64,000 bases of DNA from Anticarsia gemmatalis (Eukaryota; Arthropoda; Insecta; Lepidoptera; Erebidae): the NCBI RefSeq assembly GCF_050436995.1, contig NC_134776.1, positions 17,835,001 to 17,899,000 on the forward strand, read 5' to 3'. Within the stretch, counting starts at the first letter, position 1. Every line of letters begins with the position of its first letter. The notes under the pieces were generated by a model that saw only the letters and a program-made list of their open reading frames with translations, had not been told where the DNA came from and made no database searches. Of the stretch, positions 59,825-64,000 are shown piece after piece. The translations under genes and the position numbers were made by a program.

Positions 59825-60280
59825 ATGTTTTTTTTGGTACTGTTTGGTGTCACAACTTTTGTAAATGAGTATTGTAGTCTCAAGTTAGATTTTTATACAT
59901 AAATGATCATGACATGCTTTAAATCTAGGTATCTGACGTTAATGAGCAATCCTGAGTGTCTCAAAACTGTTGTGTCTTAAATTTGTAAATTTAATTTCAT
60001 GAGAATATGACAGTGATATGGCTTCCAATTATTTAGTGACAAGTACATGCATTGAACTTACAGTTTAAGTAAAGGCTTATAAGTTATAAATACATAAACA
60101 GATTCTTATGAAAATATTACATGTTTAACATCAAAACAAAAGTTCTACTATATTTTAATACAGATGTCTATAACTCCAGTTACAGTCAACACAATAATTA
60201 CATACAGATACTACTAAGAGATGCTAGACTAGTCAAATTAACAATACAAACTGCCTTTTAGGTAATGTTGACAGCAAATG

Positions 60281-60286
60281 AATAAA
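60281..60286 (+). terminator. candidate PEX16 poly(A) signal
   Basis: AATAAA 457 nt after the PEX16 stop codon, the first canonical hexamer I see on this strand. A shorter 3' UTR with a variant signal is possible. Confidence 0.4.
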
Positions 60287-60406
60287 AAAATTACCTAAAA
60301 TTGTACTTGTTATACTGAGCAATACTAATCTAGACATAAAGTCATACTTATATAATGATGTTGATTGTATGAGTCCGTTTTAAGTGTCCTCCACTTTGTT
60401 TACACA

Positions 60407-60585
60407 CATAAAATCACACCTTCTTCCTATAGAGGTAGGCAGAGACTAAAAAACCCCACTTGGTACCATCCTTACAGACTTCACATCCATACATCTTGTC
60501 ATATAGAATCGCCAGTTTAGCAAAGCAACTGATCTTTTACAAGACATCACTTTGTTAACAATGTCCACAATATTGACTGAAGTGT
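60407..60585 (+). repeat. lepidopteran interspersed repeat, copy 1
   Basis: Begins ACATAAAATCACACC, has ATAGAGGTAGGCAGAGACTA, then AATCGCCAGTTTAGC and ends AATATTGACTGAAGT. It matches copy 2, 389 bp further on. Short pieces of the same GGTAGGCAGAGAC core are near 48.75 and 53.43 kb. Confidence 0.65.
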
Positions 60586-60602
60586 ACATTATTGTTACAT
60601 CA

Positions 60603-60754
60603 TGTATAATAGAATACGGAAATTAACGCCAATACGCATTTTACCTTAAAATGCCTAACGTGCCTGCGACCACGGCGAGTGCAACCTGCGCCGAAACGTT
60701 AGGCATTTTAAAGTAAAATGCGTGTTCGCGTTAATTCCCGTATTCTATTATACA
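60603..60754. mobile_element. MITE, 152-bp near-perfect palindrome
   Basis: TGTATAATAGAATACGGAAA on the left is inverted at the right as ATTCTATTATACA with its preceding bases. The arms extend about 60 bp each and meet around a GCCTGCGACCACGGC centre. No transposase is present. Confidence 0.75.
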
Positions 60755-60795
60755 TTAAACATGCAATGCAAGAGTTTAAAAGTTATGAAGTTGTT

Positions 60796-60986
60796 ACATA
60801 AAATCACGATTACTTCTCAAAGGGGTAGGGAAAGACCAAAAAACGCCATTAGTTTCAATCCTTACAAACTTTAATTTGCTTCATTCAAATCCATACATGT
60901 TGTAATACAGAACTGCCAGTTATGAGTGAGCATATTATGACCTTTTGCAAGACATGTTTACACTGTCAACAATATTGACTGAAGTA
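60796..60986 (+). repeat. lepidopteran interspersed repeat, copy 2
   Basis: Begins ACATAAAATCACGATT, has AAAGGGGTAGGGAAAGACCA, AGAACTGCCAGTTATG and ends AATATTGACTGAAGT. It is collinear with copy 1 but clearly diverged. Confidence 0.65.
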
Positions 60987-62705
60987 CTTAACCAAGTTGA
61001 AGGTTACACCAAGATTATGTTGTAATAGTCAATTCTTTATGTAAATAACATAAACTATATGTGAAGGTCTGCTATTGTTTCCTTATGTCTTAAATTTATA
61101 TGAAACTTGTTAACAGCTCTCATTGTTGTTTGTTAAAAATAGTAGCTTATATTCTTTATATCAGTTCTCTGGCCTCTGCTTACCTCTGTGGGAAGAAAAC
61201 ATGATTTTATGTATGTGTGTATGCATATGGATATACTTACCAGTCTGCCAAATTTAAACCAAATTGTGAATAATGTGAAACATTTATGTTCTCTGAGTTA
61301 TAATCAGACACCCTGCCAAATTTTTTAACAAGTTGATTTGATGTTAAGGAAGGTCAAACAAACATTAATAAGCAATAAGAATTATATTTGTGATGTTTGA
61401 AAGAGACATTATCTATCCAGTAACATCATTTTGCCTTTTGTTATATTTAGGACCATGTAGTGCAAAGTATCCAGAAATACGATATTTTATGAGCAATAAT
61501 TATTCAGTAAATATTTCATTAATTATATTATATTATTATGCGTTTGCACACTGTTTGCAACTGTAAATTGCACACTGGTTTATAATTAATGAAGGACATT
61601 ATATTATTATTCGATTTCAAATTACTTACCATCAATATTATTTAAAATATTTCTAAAACACAGTTTGAATGTCCTGATGTAGTACAAATCTTTATGCTTC
61701 CTGCATACACAAATATATTGACTCCATCTGTTTTTACCAATAATCATTGTGTAAGCTGTGATAAGTTACAGTGTTTTGTCTTTTTCACTCCTATGCAGTT
61801 TCCAAATTGATTGAAAGTGACAAAACAATAACTAATCAGAGCTTTCACGACATTTATTTGTAAGACAGTATGTGTATACGTACTTTACTGGGGTCAGAAC
61901 AGACATGCAAACAATATTGTCAAAAGAATCTTAGAAATATGACAATATTTAAGTGAGAATGAGGTCCGATAAAATTATAGAAATATAGTCCGTAGTTTGC
62001 AAGTTATGTAATGCCCTGAGTATAATAATAGGTTCCCGTAAAATTTGGGTAAAATAAGCTATTTTTATAAGTTTCTGAGCAACCAGACAATAGATATACA
62101 GTAATTAAACGTTATACATGAAAACTCATGAATATTTAAATATTGTTGACCGATATTTTCAATAATGTTAATTAATTACTTACCGATATTTACATATTTT
62201 CATATATTCACAATAGTTTAGGTACTGGTAGAACGGGGTTACTTTAAAATGAAAAGAATAGGGCATGTTTAAGGTCAATTATACTATTTGAAATGCTACA
62301 ATTTTGTTCAGAGCGATATTACCAGATAGAACCAGAAAACTGAACTCATTGCTAGCTTTTTATGCGAGCTATTCGCCTACTTATTTCTTTAATCGAATTG
62401 ACTCATAATTTTCCTAAAGTAACCTCATTCTATGGTAGGTACTACAGGTTATGTAAAGTCAGTCTAGTATTTTTGTACCAGTTATGGGAATAATTGTTAT
62501 GTAAAATAATTACATTGTTATCATAGTTCCATGTTCCAAGGGAATCCCTTTCTCTTTAGCAATTAAAACATAAGTGAGTAACTATAGGGTGTTCTGTGTT
62601 CATGTACGGTGCTTAAATGTGTTAGTTCATCAAGTACAGTATGCTCCATTTAGTTATGAATCTGAATATAGTCGCAAGCTTTTGTGAAGCAGGCATTTCG
62701 CTCCA

Positions 62706-62838
62706 TTAACCCTTTGACCGCCACAGTCGACTATACTCGACAAATCAAAACGTATTTTTGTCAACATTTGCCGACAAAAGCGTCCTAAGCACGTTCTAAT
62801 TTGTCGAGTATAGCCGACCGTGGCGGTCAAAGGCTTAA
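62706..62838. mobile_element. piggyBac-type MITE with TTAA target duplications
   Basis: TTAA (62706-62709) and TTAA (62835-62838) flank inverted ends CCCTTTGACCGCCAC and GTGGCGGTCAAAGGC. Inner arms GACTATACTCGACAAAT and ATTTGTCGAGTATAGCC are also inverted. TTAA duplication is the hallmark of piggyBac transposons. Confidence 0.75.
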
Positions 62839-62884
62839 CCACATGTCTTTTGTTTTTATATTATTTCTTTCTCGGGTAAAAGCC

Positions 62885-63190
62885 TCGAGTGGTCCAAGAA
62901 TGCACCTTCCACTCAAGTGGTCGACCGTTCGAACCCGAGGCAACACACCAATGACTTTTCAAAGTTATATGTGTATTAGAAAATAATTATCACTTGTTCC
63001 AATGGTGAAAGAAACCATCATGATGCAACCTTGCATGTTAGAGAGTTCTTTAACACAAATCTTGAAGGAATGCAAACTCCTCAATGTGTACTTACCTTGC
63101 ACTTAGACCCTTCACCCTATTTCATTTTAGAAGAAGGGTCTTCTCCTAAAATGACTTAAATGAATCCCAGCATTGAGACAGTCATGAGTT
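62885..63190 (+). mobile_element. tRNA-derived SINE, nearly full length
   Basis: A head with GAGTGGTCCAAG and CAAGTGGTCGACC, then a box-B-like CCGTTCGAACCCGAGG, then CAACACACCAATGACTTTTC, a body with CCAATGGTGAAAGAAACCAT, and a tail ending CCCAGCATTGAGACAGTC. Collinear with the fragments at 17.4 and 42.6-43.0 kb. Confidence 0.65.
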
Positions 63191-63494
63191 ATATGCATTT
63201 TTAATGACTTGTGGCTATACTCAGGCATTCAAAGTTAAATAGTGCATATTATACTTGGATCATAAAACAATATTTCTCACTTCACTTCGTCCTGTACTAT
63301 AGATTAGAGTTACGAATATTCAAATTAAATAGATAAGCAATCAATACGAATGTACAATAAATGGCCTTATCACTAATACCTTTAGTAATTAATCTAATGC
63401 TAGAATACAGTCAACTGTGAAAACTTGACTTAGTCATGGTTATTTTACCTATACATTAATTAACGATATCAAACTCTCACGACTTTTACACATA

Positions 63495-63701
63495 TTAGGT
63501 CGAGGAAAAAGTCTTTTCGCATTATAGTATGTATGAACTTGTAATAAAATCTCTTAGGCTTCAAGAATCACAAAAGAGTACACGGTTTATTAGATATGAG
63601 CTCGTGAAGTACCCAACTATCGAGCTTTTTTGTGTAGAGAAAAGATTTTATTACAAGTTCATACATACTATAATGCGAAAAGACTTTTTCCCCGACCTAA
63701 T
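63495..63701. mobile_element. mariner-like MITE with TA target duplication
   Basis: Terminal inverted repeats of about 57 bp begin TTAGGTCGAGGAAAAAGTCT and end AAGACTTTTTCCCCGACCTAA, flanked by TA on both sides (63493-63494 and 63702-63703). The 90-bp interior has no transposase. TA duplication and this TIR style fit the Tc1/mariner superfamily. Confidence 0.75.
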
Positions 63702-63764
63702 ATATTTAAGTTTTATGATAAAGTGCTAGTAAACCTAGACTTTCATTAAATATATGACTTATGT

Positions 63765-63910
63765 AAAATTACTGCCTCGATAGTGGTTACCATTGCGTCG
63801 GGAGGTCGTGGCTTCGATTCCACACGGAACAATTATTTGTACGATCCACAAATAATTGTCCCCGCGAGACAAGAGCAATTTTTAGTGCGGGAGTTGTCTT
63901 TTTAACAAAG
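63765..63910 (+). mobile_element. tRNA-derived SINE
   Basis: A box-A-like GCCTCGATAGTGGTTACC, a box-B-like GGCTTCGATTCC, then ACACGGAACAATTATTTGT and GATCCACAAATAATTG. Same family as the minus-strand SINE in wnd intron 5. Confidence 0.65.
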
Positions 63911-64000
63911 AAGATTATATATTTACCAAATACAAATATTAGTGAAAATGTCTATATTTTTTAGTTGGTAAAGATAACATTGCAAAGTAAAGATGCCACA

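Larger units (their letters stand above)
59825..63492. other. region downstream of PEX16, repeat-rich
   Basis: No exon is supported. It contains a duplicated 180-bp repeat flanking a MITE (60.4-61.0 kb), a piggyBac-type MITE (62.7 kb) and a SINE (62.9-63.2 kb). The PEX16 3' UTR occupies its left end. Confidence 0.7.

Noticed and set aside
63529..63729. 66-codon plus-strand ORF at the right end
   Set aside because: It lies almost wholly in the mariner-like MITE palindrome, so its length reflects repeat structure and not coding.

Overview
This is a 64 kb stretch of insect chromosome, most likely from a moth or butterfly (Lepidoptera). The sequence is AT-rich with short GT-AG-spliced exons separated by introns of up to 20 kb. 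It carries repeats I recognise as typical of Lepidoptera: non-autonomous Helitrons (starting TCTATACTAATATT and ending CAGCTAG), tRNA-derived and 5S-rRNA-derived SINEs, and small palindromic MITEs with TTAA or TA target duplications. No bacterial operon, CRISPR array, rRNA gene or functional tRNA gene is visible.

Two protein genes are secure. (1) On the minus strand, a seven-exon gene from 57021 down to 12353 encodes a dual leucine zipper MAP kinase kinase kinase (DLK/LZK; wallenda, wnd, in Drosophila). I assembled the exons by splice site and phase: 57021-56841, 46304-46128, 26063-25862, 16012-15674, 14281-14147, 13397-13224 and 12776-12353. They join without a frame break into 543 codons plus a stop, and all kinase motifs are intact. 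(2) On the plus strand, an intronless gene at 58835-59824 encodes the peroxisome biogenesis protein PEX16 (329 aa). The two genes are divergent and about 1.8 kb apart.

Three weaker coding signals are listed. A GC-rich, proline-rich exon at 3557-3741 (minus) belongs to an unidentified gene or an unrecognised 3' part of wnd. A tiny candidate first exon at 57970-57990 (plus) has a strong donor and may be a PEX16 leader with a uORF. A 67-codon terminal-exon-like ORF at 39054-39257 (minus) lies inside wnd intron 2.

Layout: 1-12352 is intergenic apart from the 3.5 kb exon. 12353-57021 is wnd, more than 96% intron, and those introns hold most of the mobile DNA. 57022-58834 is the shared divergent promoter region. 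58835-60.3 kb is PEX16 and its 3' end. 60.3-64 kb is intergenic and dense in MITEs and SINEs.

The most interesting points are: a second, partial copy of the 5' end of wnd exon 5 with its own good splice acceptor, which would give a kinase cut off before its leucine zipper; two adjacent degenerate tandem arrays at 20.6-22.65 kb, one with a tRNA-sized unit; a precise head-to-tail Helitron pair; and a 75-nt hairpin shaped like a microRNA precursor.
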